Of a DNA stretch of 64,000 bases, positions 34,175 to 43,520 are shown in pieces (within the stretch, counting starts at the first letter, position 1; every line of letters begins with the position of its first letter). Position numbers and translations under genes: made by a program. This DNA comes from Bog-113 sp963752695 (GTDB taxonomy: Bacteria; Acidobacteriota; Terriglobia; Bryobacterales; Bryobacteraceae). The stretch spans positions 1-64,000 of the forward strand of contig CAVVZB010000002.1 in the NCBI GenBank assembly GCA_963752695.1, in the 5' to 3' direction. The notes under the pieces were generated by a model, which was not told where the DNA came from, did not search any database, and saw nothing but the letters and a program-made list of their open reading frames with translations.

Positions 34175-34917
34175 CGCGGCGGAACCGGGAGACCGGCTTC
34201 ACATTGGTTGAAATTCTAATTGCGGTGAGTCTTGTCGGTTTGCTTTCGGCCGCGTTGCTGGTGGCGTTACGGGTGGGGCTCAACGCGGAAGTGAAAGTAG
34301 GAACCCGCCTGGACGCCAACCGGCGCGTGGTCGGGGCGCAACGCGCGCTAGAAGAGGAATTGAATGGCTTCATCCCGGAGGCAGCGATTTGGAACCGGCC
34401 GGAAAGCGGCTTCCGCAAAGTCGCGTTTTTCGAGGGTACGCCAGAAAGTATGCGTTTTGTGTCGTCCTACTCACTTAATGCCGCGGGTCGCGGGCTGCCG
34501 CAGTTGCTGGAATACCTGATCGTGCCAGGTGATCGCGGACAGGGCGTTCGCCTGATCGTCAACGAGCTGCCGTACCGGGGCGGGGCTTCGGCTGGTGCGC
34601 GCATAGCGGGTTTTGAAGCTGATCCTTCGGGCTTCGCGCGCCCAGTATTCTTTCCAATCGAGGTTGGTCCGCAATCGTTTGTGCTTGCTGATCGACTGGC
34701 ATCGTGCCATCTTCGTTACCTTGCGCAGGAGCAGAATCCCACGCGTCAGGAATGGCGCGAGGTGTGGGCTCAACGCGATTGGCCGCTGGCGATTCGGGTA
34801 GAACTTGTGCCGCTGGATGCGGACGCGGCTCTGCTTCACCCGGTAACGGTCACCGCTGCAGTGCACGCCTACCGCGATCCGAATCGCACTTACGGAGATG
34901 AACCTGGCCTGCAATAA
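34171..34917 (+). CDS. gspJ: Type II secretion minor pseudopilin J
   Basis: Pseudopilin of 248 residues, start GTG at 34171. Leader TRRNRETG, cleavage before FTLVEILIAVSLVGLLSAAL. Features typical of GspJ are RRVVGAQRALEEELNGFIPE and the later HLRYLAQEQNPTRQEWREVW, NPxxRxW-like segment. Partner of GspI and GspK at the pseudopilus tip. It overlaps gspK by 20 bases. Confidence 0.9.
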   Translation: MTRRNRETGFTLVEILIAVSLVGLLSAALLVALRVGLNAEVKVGTRLDANRRVVGAQRALEEELNGFIPEAAIWNRPESGFRKVAFFEGTPESMRFVSSYSLNAAGRGLPQLLEYLIVPGDRGQGVRLIVNELPYRGGASAGARIAGFEADPSGFARPVFFPIEVGPQSFVLADRLASCHLRYLAQEQNPTRQEWREVWAQRDWPLAIRVELVPLDADAALLHPVTVTAAVHAYRDPNRTYGDEPGLQ

Positions 34918-35941
34918 AAACCGACGGGAGCATGGCAGTGCTCTACTCGCCGTGCTATGGCTTTCTGCCGCACTCGCGGCAATCTCATTCAGCGTCGCCA
35001 TGACGGTTCGTGGAGAGACTGAGCGTGTGGCCACCAGTGAGGAACAAGTTCGCGCGGACTACCTTGCGCAAGGCGCTATCCAGCGCGCCATCCTTCATAT
35101 CCAGTGGAGCCAATTCGGACCTGTGGCCGAAGGCGTGGAGCCCTACTTCGTGCCGGGCCAGCCGGTGATCGACCTCCACTTCCCGCAAGGCAATTCCAGA
35201 GTCGAAGTTATTCCCGAAACTAGCAAGCTGAGTCTGAATCAGGCCAGCCGCGATGCGCTGTTTGCTCTGCTCGTGAATCTCGGCGCAAGCGGAGAACAGG
35301 CGGCGACGGTGGCGGACGGAATCGTCGACTGGCGTACGCCGCGGCCATCCGGTGAACCCACTGGCTTTGACCAGATGTACCTGGACAGGAATCCGTCTTT
35401 TCGCTCGCCCCACGCGTCCTTTCAAGACGTGGAGGAACTCCTTTACATTCAGGGAATGACGCCGGAATTGTTTTACGGGACCTGGGTCCGCCAGAGCCCT
35501 GGCCAGAGTGAAGGAACCAACGGCGCGAGCCAGAGTCGTTTGGTGCCGCGCGAGGGTTTGCGCGATTGCGTTTCGGTTTTTGGCTCTACCGGTAGCTTCG
35601 ATGTGAACACTGTGCGTCCCGCGGTGCTGGCAGCGGCAGGGGCTGGGTCCGAGGACATTGCGGCTTTGATGGAGCGCCGCCGGTTAGCTCCGTTTGTCAG
35701 GCAGCAAGACTTAAATGAATTCCTGCAAGGAAGCCCCACGTTGATGAGTCGAGTCGGCCTAGGCGCGCACACGATATACACGCTACGCGCCACCGCGCGA
35801 TTGCGCAGAGCGGACGGGAGCTTCTCCGATCTGAAGCGCGTTGTGTCGGCGCTCGTTAAGCTTCTGCCGCCCGGGTCGTCGATTAACACCGGGCCGAATT
35901 CGGATTCCTTCCACATCTTGCGGTGGTATGACCGCGGCTAA
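34898..35941 (+). CDS. gspK: Type II secretion minor pseudopilin K
   Basis: Protein of 347 residues. After a short leader (MNLACNKNRREHG) comes SALLAVLWLSAALAAISFSV, the N-terminal helix. GspK lacks the Glu5, as usual. The large globular domain has helix-hairpin-helix-like repeats (KLSLNQASRDALFALLVNLG, VADGIVDWRTPRPSGEPTG, SFQDVEELLYIQGMTPELFY, FDVNTVRPAVLAAAGAGSED). It caps the pseudopilus. The stop overlaps the next start by 14 bases. Confidence 0.92.
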   Translation: MNLACNKNRREHGSALLAVLWLSAALAAISFSVAMTVRGETERVATSEEQVRADYLAQGAIQRAILHIQWSQFGPVAEGVEPYFVPGQPVIDLHFPQGNSRVEVIPETSKLSLNQASRDALFALLVNLGASGEQAATVADGIVDWRTPRPSGEPTGFDQMYLDRNPSFRSPHASFQDVEELLYIQGMTPELFYGTWVRQSPGQSEGTNGASQSRLVPREGLRDCVSVFGSTGSFDVNTVRPAVLAAAGAGSEDIAALMERRRLAPFVRQQDLNEFLQGSPTLMSRVGLGAHTIYTLRATARLRRADGSFSDLKRVVSALVKLLPPGSSINTGPNSDSFHILRWYDRG

Positions 35942-37268
35942 AACATCGCTGCCTGAAAGTTCAATTGCCGCGCATGCCTCGGTGCGCTCACAATGGCGTC
36001 CATTGCTGGCGTTCGGCTCCGGCGTGGCAATTGAAATCACAGATAACGCGCTGGAATTGGCGATCGTAAAGGTGCGCCCAAGCGGCCCTGAGCTGCTGCG
36101 CCGCGCCACCATAATCGGACTTCATGAGAGGCCTGCCGCGGGATGGTCGAGCGAGTTTCGCGCCTTTGTGCGCGGTCACGAGACATCCGGTGTCACGGTG
36201 CTCTTGCCGCGGCGGGAGGTGATCGTGCGGCACGTGCAAATGACGGGAGTGCCCCGCCGTGAGCTTGCCGGCGCGTTGGCTTTGCGGTTGAGAGCGTTGC
36301 ATCCGTTCGCTGACGATGATGTTGCGTGGTGCTGGTCTCCGGTCACTGAGGGCGTGCTGGTCGGACTGACCCGCATGAGCTTGCTGGCACGGTACGAAAC
36401 CATGATGGCCGAAGCCGGCATCCCGGTGGCGGGCTTCACGTTCTCGGCCTCTGCGCTGTATTCCGCGATGCGGCTGATGGGACAACCGGCGCGACCGTTC
36501 CTTGGGTTATCGGAGAGCGCGGCGAGCGTTTTCGAAGCGTATGGAGAATCGGCTTCCGGGGCTGTCTTCTCGGGTGAATTCAAAGGTTCTGCATCGCGCG
36601 CCGCAGCAGCGGGCATTGCGGAACTTCGCCTGACCAGCGAGACTGAACCAGTGGGCCTGGCCCAAATTGTTCCTCGAAAGTCGACCGCAAGCGGCGCCAA
36701 CCCAATCGATCGGCCTTTTCTCTACGCGGCTACAATCGCAGCGGCGTGCCCACTGCTTGTCCGCCCAGCCAACTTTCTGCCTTCAGAGCGCCGCGCCGGT
36801 CAGTCGCGCATCTGGCTGATTCCCACAGCCGTTCTCGCGATCTTGCTGCTGCTCTGCGCTATCGCTTATTTTTCGATTGGGCCATACCGCGAGCGTGACT
36901 ACCTGAAAACGCTGCACCAGGAAATTTCCAGAGTGGAGCCCGCTGCCCGCCACGCGGCTGATCTGGATAAGCGCACCGAGCAGGCGCGTTCGCAGATCGC
37001 GCTTCTCGATCAATTTCGCGGGAGGTCCCAGGCCGATTTCGAAATGCTCAATGAGCTCACGCGAATCTTGCCTCCGCCCACGTGGGCGTCTCTCGTGGAA
37101 ATCTATCCCGATTACCTCATCATCGCGGGCCAGACCGAGCAAGCTGCCCCGCTTTTGAAAATCATCGACAGCTCTTCGTTGTTCCACAACTCCGAGTTCA
37201 CCAACTCAGTGAGCCGCAGCGGTAAAGATGAAATCTTTCGCATCAAGACCTACCGGAGGCGAAAGTGA
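35928..37268 (+). CDS. gspL: Type II secretion assembly protein, GspL/PilM-PilN-like
   Basis: Protein of 446 residues from ATG at 35928 within the gspK end; the frame is open from 35841. The cytosolic N-terminal part is actin-like (AFGSGVAIEITDNALELAIV, SGVTVLLPRREVIVRHVQMT). A single membrane helix lies at about residues 300-320 (IWLIPTAVLAILLLLCAIAY), followed by a periplasmic PilN-like ferredoxin-fold region (LNELTRILPPPTWASLVEIY). GspL links the ATPase GspE to the inner-membrane platform. The gene is divergent in sequence but placed correctly between K and M. Confidence 0.8.
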   Translation: MTAAKTSLPESSIAAHASVRSQWRPLLAFGSGVAIEITDNALELAIVKVRPSGPELLRRATIIGLHERPAAGWSSEFRAFVRGHETSGVTVLLPRREVIVRHVQMTGVPRRELAGALALRLRALHPFADDDVAWCWSPVTEGVLVGLTRMSLLARYETMMAEAGIPVAGFTFSASALYSAMRLMGQPARPFLGLSESAASVFEAYGESASGAVFSGEFKGSASRAAAAGIAELRLTSETEPVGLAQIVPRKSTASGANPIDRPFLYAATIAAACPLLVRPANFLPSERRAGQSRIWLIPTAVLAILLLLCAIAYFSIGPYRERDYLKTLHQEISRVEPAARHAADLDKRTEQARSQIALLDQFRGRSQADFEMLNELTRILPPPTWASLVEIYPDYLIIAGQTEQAAPLLKIIDSSSLFHNSEFTNSVSRSGKDEIFRIKTYRRRK

Positions 37269-37843
37269 ACCTCAAGCGCAGCCACGTGGCCGCTCTGGCT
37301 TTATTGTTAAGCGGCGTGATTTTGAATCTGATCTTCCGTGTTTCGAGCCCTGCTCCGGAAGTGGTTTCAGCAACCGATTCGGCGCCTTTGTTGGAGCTAA
37401 GACTATCCAAGTTGCGGCAAGCCGCGGCCACTGTGCCGGCGAAAGCGGAAGTGTTGAAAACTGTTCAGGCGCAATTGCAGAGTCGCGAAAAAGGCGTGAT
37501 GTTGTTTGCTACCGCGTCTCAAGCGCAGGCGCATCTACTCGAAGTTGTGCATCGGGTGGCGTTGGCCAACAAAATTGAGGCCCGGGGTGGGGACTTTGCC
37601 GCTCCATCGCTGCTGGGCGCGGATTATGGCCAAGTGGCGGTTCTTGTCACGTTCGAATGTCCGATCGAAGCATTCGTTAATCTTCTTGCCGATCTTTCGC
37701 GCGAACCCGAGCTAATCGCGCCCTCGGAGATCCATGTAGCCACTGGCAATGCCAAGATCAAGACAGTAAGTGTTCGCATGACGCTGGCCGGCGTTGTCTC
37801 CCGTAAGCTCGTTCCGGAGAAGAAGGCGCTAAGCGTTCTATGA
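37265..37843 (+). CDS. gspM: Type II secretion GspM/PilO-like protein
   Basis: Protein of 192 residues starting at GTG 37265, overlapping the gspL stop (GTGA). One N-terminal membrane helix (VAALALLLSGVILNLIFRVS), a coiled-coil-prone stretch (LLELRLSKLRQAAATVPAKA, EVLKTVQAQLQ) and a C-terminal ferredoxin-like domain (QVAVLVTFECPIEAFVNLLA). This is the layout of GspM/PilO, which binds GspL in the periplasm. Called mainly by layout and position. Confidence 0.72.
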   Translation: MNLKRSHVAALALLLSGVILNLIFRVSSPAPEVVSATDSAPLLELRLSKLRQAAATVPAKAEVLKTVQAQLQSREKGVMLFATASQAQAHLLEVVHRVALANKIEARGGDFAAPSLLGADYGQVAVLVTFECPIEAFVNLLADLSREPELIAPSEIHVATGNAKIKTVSVRMTLAGVVSRKLVPEKKALSVL

Positions 37844-37850
37844 GCAAGCG

Positions 37851-38591
37851 ATGAAGAAAAAACTAATTTGGCTCAACCTGGTTTTGGTGGGATTAATTGT
37901 CGCCGCGGGCTATCGAGTGAGCGCTGAGTGGTCGGCGCAAAAAAAGCAGGATCAGGAGATTCGCACCGCGCGCGTCAAACCGCCGGCCATTCACCCGCTA
38001 GCGATCCCCGCAGCCCCAGCAGGCGTAACCGCAGCTACTTATAGCGACATTGCTACGAAAACGTTGTTCTCGCAGGAGCGCAATCCGAATGTTGTGGTGG
38101 TGGTTCCCGCACCGCCGCCGCCCAAGCCAATGCCGCCTCTCCCACTGCTGCACGGAGTCATGGGGCTACCCAGCGGGATGCTCGCGCTCATGAGCCTGAA
38201 GAGCGATGCGCGGAGTGTAGGCGTGCACGTAGGCGATAAGATCGGTGAGTTCGTGCTCGCAGCGCTTTCTCCGGATGAGATTTCTTTCCAGTGGGAAGAC
38301 AAAACGGTCACGAAGAGCGTCTCAGAGATGATCTACCATGCGCAGGAAACTGCGGCAGTGGCGCCGACAGCTCCACCTCCGGCTGCGGCCGGAACAGTGA
38401 ACGCCTCCGCGCCCCCGCCCGTGGTCGCCGCCAACGTGGGTAAAGCGGGTGCTGATACAGGGGCGGCCAGTGGCGTGAAAAATTGCGCCCCTGGCGATAA
38501 TTCGCCAGCTGGCACGCAGGCGGACGGCTTCCGTAAAGTACTGCGACCCACTCCGTTTGGGACCAGTTGTTTTTGGGAGCCGATCAAGTAG
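37851..38591 (+). CDS. GspC/PilP-like type II secretion linker protein
   Basis: Protein of 246 residues. N-terminal membrane anchor (KKLIWLNLVLVGLIVAAGYR), Pro-rich linker (VVVVPAPPPPKPMPPLPLL), then an HR-domain-like beta region (LHGVMGLPSGMLALMSLKSD, VGVHVGDKIGEFVLAALSPD, EISFQWEDKTVTKSV) as in GspC and PilP, which contact the secretin. No PDZ domain. A Pro/Ala-rich tail ends in RKVLRPTPFGTSCFWEP; the TPFG motif recurs three times in the protein encoded next. Starts eight bases after gspM. Confidence 0.72.
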   Translation: MKKKLIWLNLVLVGLIVAAGYRVSAEWSAQKKQDQEIRTARVKPPAIHPLAIPAAPAGVTAATYSDIATKTLFSQERNPNVVVVVPAPPPPKPMPPLPLLHGVMGLPSGMLALMSLKSDARSVGVHVGDKIGEFVLAALSPDEISFQWEDKTVTKSVSEMIYHAQETAAVAPTAPPPAAAGTVNASAPPPVVAANVGKAGADTGAASGVKNCAPGDNSPAGTQADGFRKVLRPTPFGTSCFWEPIK

Positions 38592-38614
38592 CACCGCTCG
38601 ACTTTGAGGATTTC

Positions 38615-39130
38615 ATGAAGACTACGATTTGTGCATATTTGTTCACTAGTTTTGCCGTCCTGAGTTCCGCACAAACCCCGGCGGCAGTTCCGGCCACTTC
38701 GGCCCCGAATCACGCTAAAACGGCAAAAACTACGAAGGCCAGGAAGCCGCCCTCACCCCTAGTGATTCCGGCAAGCGCAGTCAAGACACCGGAGGGCGCC
38801 TATCGCTATACCGATCGTCAGGGTAAGGTGTGGATCTACCGCGAGACACCGTTCGGTATTTCCCGCGTCCTAGAGCAGCCCGCAACGGCAGCTGGATCGA
38901 ATTCGGTCCAAACTCCTTTCGGGAAGACGACCATCGCAAGTACCCCGGCTGCGCCTGCAAAACCGGCGGGGGACGCCACCGAACACGTTACGGCCATGGC
39001 AAAAGGTGACATGATCGAGTTTCAGAAGCCGACGCCATTCGGCATGACTTCCTGGCAAAAGAAGAAAAGCGATCTCACTGCGGACGAGCAGAAAATCTGG
39101 GCGCGTGAACAAGCAAAGGGGACTCGTTGA
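38615..39130 (+). CDS. Secreted TPFG-motif protein of the type II secretion operon
   Basis: From ATG 38615 (GAGGA four bases upstream) the 171-residue product has a signal peptide (MKTTICAYLFTSFAVLSSAQ). The frame is open from 38567, overlapping the previous gene. A DUF4124-like stretch reads GAYRYTDRQGKVWIYRETPF. The motif Thr-Pro-Phe-Gly occurs three times (ETPFGISRV, QTPFGKTTI, PTPFGMTSW), separated by low-complexity Ala/Pro spacers. The same motif ends the GspC-like protein. Its place between gspC-like and gspD, with a TTGA overlap to gspD, suggests an envelope accessory such as a pilotin-like or secretin-binding protein. Function not known. Confidence 0.7.
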   Translation: MKTTICAYLFTSFAVLSSAQTPAAVPATSAPNHAKTAKTTKARKPPSPLVIPASAVKTPEGAYRYTDRQGKVWIYRETPFGISRVLEQPATAAGSNSVQTPFGKTTIASTPAAPAKPAGDATEHVTAMAKGDMIEFQKPTPFGMTSWQKKKSDLTADEQKIWAREQAKGTR

Positions 39131-41332
39131 GGGGACGCGCACTACTTATCGCCGTACTGGCAGCCACGGTGCGGCTGACGGCTCAGGCTCCACCAGCTAC
39201 CGCACCCGCAACTGCGCCGCCCGCTACCGCTCCGGCTGCCCAAGCGGTTAGACCTCCCCCACCGGCGGAGCGGCCGGTCAGCGTGCCAGCGGGCCTGAAC
39301 TTGACCAACGCCTCGCTCACCGAAGTGATCGACATCCTGGCTCGCGATCTGAAGATCAACTACATTCTCGATCCAAAGGTGCAGGGCAAGGTCACCATCA
39401 ACACGTATGGGGAACTCCATGCAGTGGATGTCCGGAACCTTCTCGAAACCATTCTGCGCATGAACGGCTTCATGATGGTGCAGGTTGGAAACATCTACCG
39501 GATCGTTCCGTCGGATGCCGCGGCGCGTCTGCCGATCAGTCCGCAATTGAACGGTAAAGATTTCAACGACTCTGAACAACCTGTCATGAACCTTGTTTTT
39601 CTTAAGTTCGTGACGTCCGCCGAGATGGCCAAGCTCCTCGAACCATTCCTGGGCGAGGGCTACAAGATGGTTTCTTACGATCCCGCGAATTTGCTGATAA
39701 TTCAAGACAACAGCCGCAGTATGAAGCGCACAATCGAACTGATCTCGATGTTCGATTCTGAATCTCTTGCCGGACAGCGCGTGAAGTCGTTCGTGCTTAC
39801 CAACAGCCGGCCGAGCGATATTGCCAAGGAACTGGATACGATTTTCAAAGCGTATTCGTTTTCTGATAAGGGATCCGCTCTGAAATTTATTCCGGTCGAT
39901 CGCATCAGCACGCTTATTGCCGTGGCTGCGAACCCGGCTGCTTTCAAAGATGTCGCCAATTGGGTCGAAAAGCTGGACGTTCCGGTGAAGCTGACAGCTG
40001 GCGGCACTGAGAACCACGTGTACAAGCTCAAGTACGGACGGGCCGAAATCATCGGTGGCGTGATCGCCCAGCTTTACGGCACAGCGGCGCCGCAGAGCAC
40101 TGGATACGGGCTTTCCGGGTATGGCGGCTACCGCGGCGGAATCAGCACCGGCGGTTTAGGGCTCACGGGCACTGGTGGTGGAAGCGGACGCTACGGCGGC
40201 GGCTGGCGGAAGCTCGGCATTCGGCAGTGGCGGCAGCAACAACTTCTCCCAGAGCGGCGGCGGTGCCTTCAGCGAAGCAGCCAATGCAACCGGCCTTGGC
40301 GGAGCACTCGGAGCGGCGACGGGCGCCGCACAATCCGCCGCTGCTCCCCCGTCTTCGGGCGCCACGCCCTTCGGTACATCGGTCCCGCCGGCCACTGACC
40401 AGACCGGCCAGTACCTGGCGCCGAATACAAACGGACGAACTGCAGGCCCGCGAATCATTCCCAACCCATACGACAACACGCTGCTTGTCCAAGGCACGCC
40501 GCAACAGTGGGAATCGATTCTGAATCTGCTCGATCAGCTGGACGTTCCTCCCCGCCAGGTGCTCATCGACGCTAAGATCTACGAAGTCGAGCTTACCGGA
40601 AATCTGCAATTCGGAGTGGAGGCAACGCTGGAGCCGAAGACCGCGGCAAGCAAGCTTCTCGCTGGCGCGCTGAATCCGGCTGCAACGTTTCCGCTTACCT
40701 TGACCGCCGGGATGCTGGTAGGCAGGTCCCGCGAGTTACTTGGTGTAGTGAACGCACTTGATAATAGGAGTCTTGCGAAGTCTATTGCCGCTCCGCAACT
40801 AATTGCAACCGACAGTATTCCAGCTTCCATCACCGTCGGCCAGGAAGTGCCCACGCTGTCAGCCACCTCGGTTTCAACAGGCTTGGGCGGTTCTACGACG
40901 TCGGCAGTTCAAAACGTGGGAACCGGTGTAAATTTAAACATCATCGCCCGGGTTAACGCGAGTGGCGTGGTGACTTTGGTCATCGATCAGGATGTGAGCG
41001 CGCCGCAGGCAACTGCATTCGGGGGCATCAACTCGCCGTCTTTCTCACGCCGCAATGTCAGCACGCAGGTAACTGTGGAAGATGGTGACACCATCGCCAT
41101 CGGCGGCATTATTCAGGAATCCAACACGGTCTCAAGCTCCGGCCTTCCGGGTCTCAGCCGGCTGCCGTATATCGGTGCGCTCTTTGGGTCTAAAACCTAC
41201 GGGAAGAGCCGGACCGAGCTGATCATATTTCTGACTCCCCACGTCATCTACGACACTAATGGCGTGGCTGAAGCAACCGAGGAATTGAAGTCCCGGATGC
41301 GCAGCTTGAAAAAAGATATCCGTAACGAGTAG
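39127..41332 (+). CDS. gspD: Type II secretion secretin, frame interrupted
   Basis: Outer-membrane secretin encoded in two frames: 39127 to about 40200 in one, then about 40195-41332 in the next, together about 735 residues, a normal GspD length. The start is TTG overlapping the previous stop. N0/N1 domains (LNLTNASLTEVIDILARDLK, VQGKVTINTYGE, LLETILRMNGFMMVQVGNIY) and N2-N3 come first. A Gly/Ser-rich linker (GLSGYGGYRGGISTG) is where the frame changes, and the secretin domain ends the protein (QVTVEDGDTIAIGGIIQ, LPGLSRLPYIGALFG, RTELIIFLTPHVI). One base would have to be removed (or two added) to restore the frame. A sequencing or assembly slip in the GC-rich repeat is likely, but a true mutation is possible. 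Confidence 0.88.
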
Positions 41333-41370
41333 GTCTGTAGGCGTGAGAGGTATATTCTCGTGTCCGTAGA

Positions 41371-42636
41371 GTGCTGCGGTCGCAGAAAGTACTAATTCGA
41401 GGTGCGCGCCAGTTATTAACGCTACGAGGTCCGAGCGGGCCCCGCCGGGGACTCTCGTTGCTTGACCTCGGGCTGGTGCGAGACGGATCGGTACTTATTC
41501 ATCAGGGCGTTATTCAAGCAGTCGGATCCAGCCGGCAGGTACTCAGTCTGGCAAGCGCGCGCGATTGTCTGGAGATCGACGCAACCGGTCGAGTGGTCAT
41601 GCCCGCGTTTGTGGACCCGGATGTCAGTTTATTTCAGGCGCGCCCTACAGCCGGAAACATCGCGCGGCTGCGCCGTTCCTATGATGTCCCGCGGCCTCAA
41701 GCGATTCGTGAGATCTTGAGCGATGCGGAACATGGGTGTACTTTGCTGTCTTCGCAGAGTCTGAGGAAGCGCGCGCGCCCAGTCACGCGTGGGTTGCTGC
41801 GCCATGGGACGTGTACTGTCCAATCGCGCGCTCCCTACGCAATGGATGAGGCTACGGGCATGCGAATCCTGCGGGCGCAGAATGAACCCACCGGCCCCTT
41901 ACAGACGATTTCCTGCTTACTTTTGAAAGCGCCCATTGAAGAAGATTCGCTGTCTTGGACCGAATCGGTCTGCTCTCGCCTGCTTCCCGCCGTTCGCAAG
42001 AAGCGACTGGCGGCGAGCATCAATCTGGAATACGACTCGACCACTCTTCCCCAGGCATTAGCCTTGAAGATCACCGGCACCGCGCGCGCTTTCGGCTTTC
42101 ACGTGCACCTCAGTTCCGGTCAAGCAGCCGGGACAAGCGCCGTGCACCTGGCGGTCGAATCGCGCGCGCTGTCAGTCACCGGCTTTCGCGCGCTCGGACA
42201 GAATCAGATATCTACACTTGCGGAGTCTCCCACCGTTGCGGTGTTCACACCCGGCGTCACTTTCCAGCTGGGAATGCAATTTCCGGGTCCCGGCCGCGCC
42301 ATGGTCGATGCGGGTGTAGTTCCAGGGCTGGCGTCGGCCTATCATCCGGAACTAAGTCCCGGTTTCGATATGCAGCTCATGATTTTGTTGTCCCATCGCC
42401 TTTACGGGTTTACTCCGGAAGAAGCAATCTCGGCGGCTACCATCAACAACGCGCATGCGCTTCGCAAAGAGAGCTTAATCGGTTCGATCGAAACAGGAAA
42501 ACAGGCCGATGTTTTGGTCCTTGGGGTAGCCGATTACCACGAGATTGGATACTACCCAAGCATCAACATCGTGGAGAAGGTATTTAAACGTGGGATGTTG
42601 GTTTACGACCGCATCCATGACGCCGAACTGCATTGA
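41371..42636 (+). CDS. Imidazolonepropionase-like amidohydrolase with lost metal ligands
   Basis: Protein of 421 residues with the amidohydrolase layout: N-terminal beta sandwich, barrel, and a C-terminal signature (TPEEAISAATINNAHALRKE, GSIETGKQADVLVLGV) close to HutI. The metal site is altered. The HxH after the first strand reads FVDPDVSLFQ (residues 80-89). The Asp in the usual TDFNPG is replaced in SAYHPELSP (323-330), and the His of the HutI 'DHL' region is lost (VTGFRALG). Only HVH at 244-246 remains. It is therefore probably not a normal hydrolase. GTG start at 41371; the 3' end overlaps ftcD by 20 bases, linking it to formimino-group metabolism. Confidence 0.82.
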   Translation: MLRSQKVLIRGARQLLTLRGPSGPRRGLSLLDLGLVRDGSVLIHQGVIQAVGSSRQVLSLASARDCLEIDATGRVVMPAFVDPDVSLFQARPTAGNIARLRRSYDVPRPQAIREILSDAEHGCTLLSSQSLRKRARPVTRGLLRHGTCTVQSRAPYAMDEATGMRILRAQNEPTGPLQTISCLLLKAPIEEDSLSWTESVCSRLLPAVRKKRLAASINLEYDSTTLPQALALKITGTARAFGFHVHLSSGQAAGTSAVHLAVESRALSVTGFRALGQNQISTLAESPTVAVFTPGVTFQLGMQFPGPGRAMVDAGVVPGLASAYHPELSPGFDMQLMILLSHRLYGFTPEEAISAATINNAHALRKESLIGSIETGKQADVLVLGVADYHEIGYYPSINIVEKVFKRGMLVYDRIHDAELH

Positions 42637-43510
42637 GGCCGTTCCAAATTTTTCTGAAGGCCGCAATCCCAAAGTAATCCGCGCGTTGATTCAGGCGTGC
42701 GGTTCGGTGCCGGGCGCTGTTCCGCTCGACCATACCTCGGACCCCGATCATAATCGAACCGTTCTTACGGTAGCGGGGGAGCCATCTGCGGTGGCTAAAG
42801 CTGTGTTTGAAGCGGTCGCGACAGCAGTCGATCTGATCCGGCTGCCGGAGCACGATGGAGTTCACCCGCGGATCGGAGTAGCGGACGTGATTCCGTTCAT
42901 CCCGGTGCGCGGCGTTACTTTGAATCAGTGCGCAACGCTGGCTCGCGACTTTGCCCAGCGCCTGTGGCAGCGGCTTCAAGTCCCTGTGTTCCTGTATGAG
43001 GCTGCCGCATACGACCCGGCGCGCGCGCGGTTGGAAACAATTCGGTCGCGTTCATTTTCAGGCCACCCGGATTTTGGAACGGGGCGGCATCGGACGGCTG
43101 GTGCTTCGGTCGTAGGGGCGCGCCCATTTCTGGTCGCTTGGAACATCAACTTGCTATCCCCCGACCTTGCCGCGGCTCGCGCTATTGCCCGCTACATTCG
43201 CGAATCGAGCGGGGGGTTGCCGGCCGTCAAAGCGCTCGGTCTGGAACTCCGCTCCCGGAAACAGGTCCAAGTGTCAATCAATCTGACCGACTTCGAACGG
43301 ACGCCGCTCCACGTCATCTTCGAGCAAGTGCAAACGGAGGCGGCTGCACGAGGAATTGCGATTGCTGGAAGTGAGTTGGTTGGTCTGATTCCGCGGCGCG
43401 CACTCGAACTTTCGGACGGCCACGATCTGCACTGGTTAGTTGGAAGTCACATCGCCGACTTTGTGCTCGAAACGCGGCTGGCCCGGCTGCTTCCTGATTT
43501 CGAGCGGTAA
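42617..43510 (+). CDS. ftcD: Glutamate formiminotransferase
   Basis: Enzyme of 297 residues, the single-domain formiminotransferase without a cyclodeaminase part. It moves the formimino group of N-formiminoglutamate to tetrahydrofolate in histidine breakdown. Motifs: CIEAVPNFSEGRNPKVIRAL, LDHTSDPDHNRTVLTVAG with the catalytic His region, HPRIGVADVIPFIPV, VGARPFLVAWNINL. The ATG at 42617 gives the usual N-terminus and overlaps the HutI-like gene; the frame is open from 42545. No hutH, hutU or true hutI is nearby in the window. Confidence 0.94.
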   Translation: MTPNCIEAVPNFSEGRNPKVIRALIQACGSVPGAVPLDHTSDPDHNRTVLTVAGEPSAVAKAVFEAVATAVDLIRLPEHDGVHPRIGVADVIPFIPVRGVTLNQCATLARDFAQRLWQRLQVPVFLYEAAAYDPARARLETIRSRSFSGHPDFGTGRHRTAGASVVGARPFLVAWNINLLSPDLAAARAIARYIRESSGGLPAVKALGLELRSRKQVQVSINLTDFERTPLHVIFEQVQTEAAARGIAIAGSELVGLIPRRALELSDGHDLHWLVGSHIADFVLETRLARLLPDFER

Positions 43511-43520
43511 ACTAAGAGCA

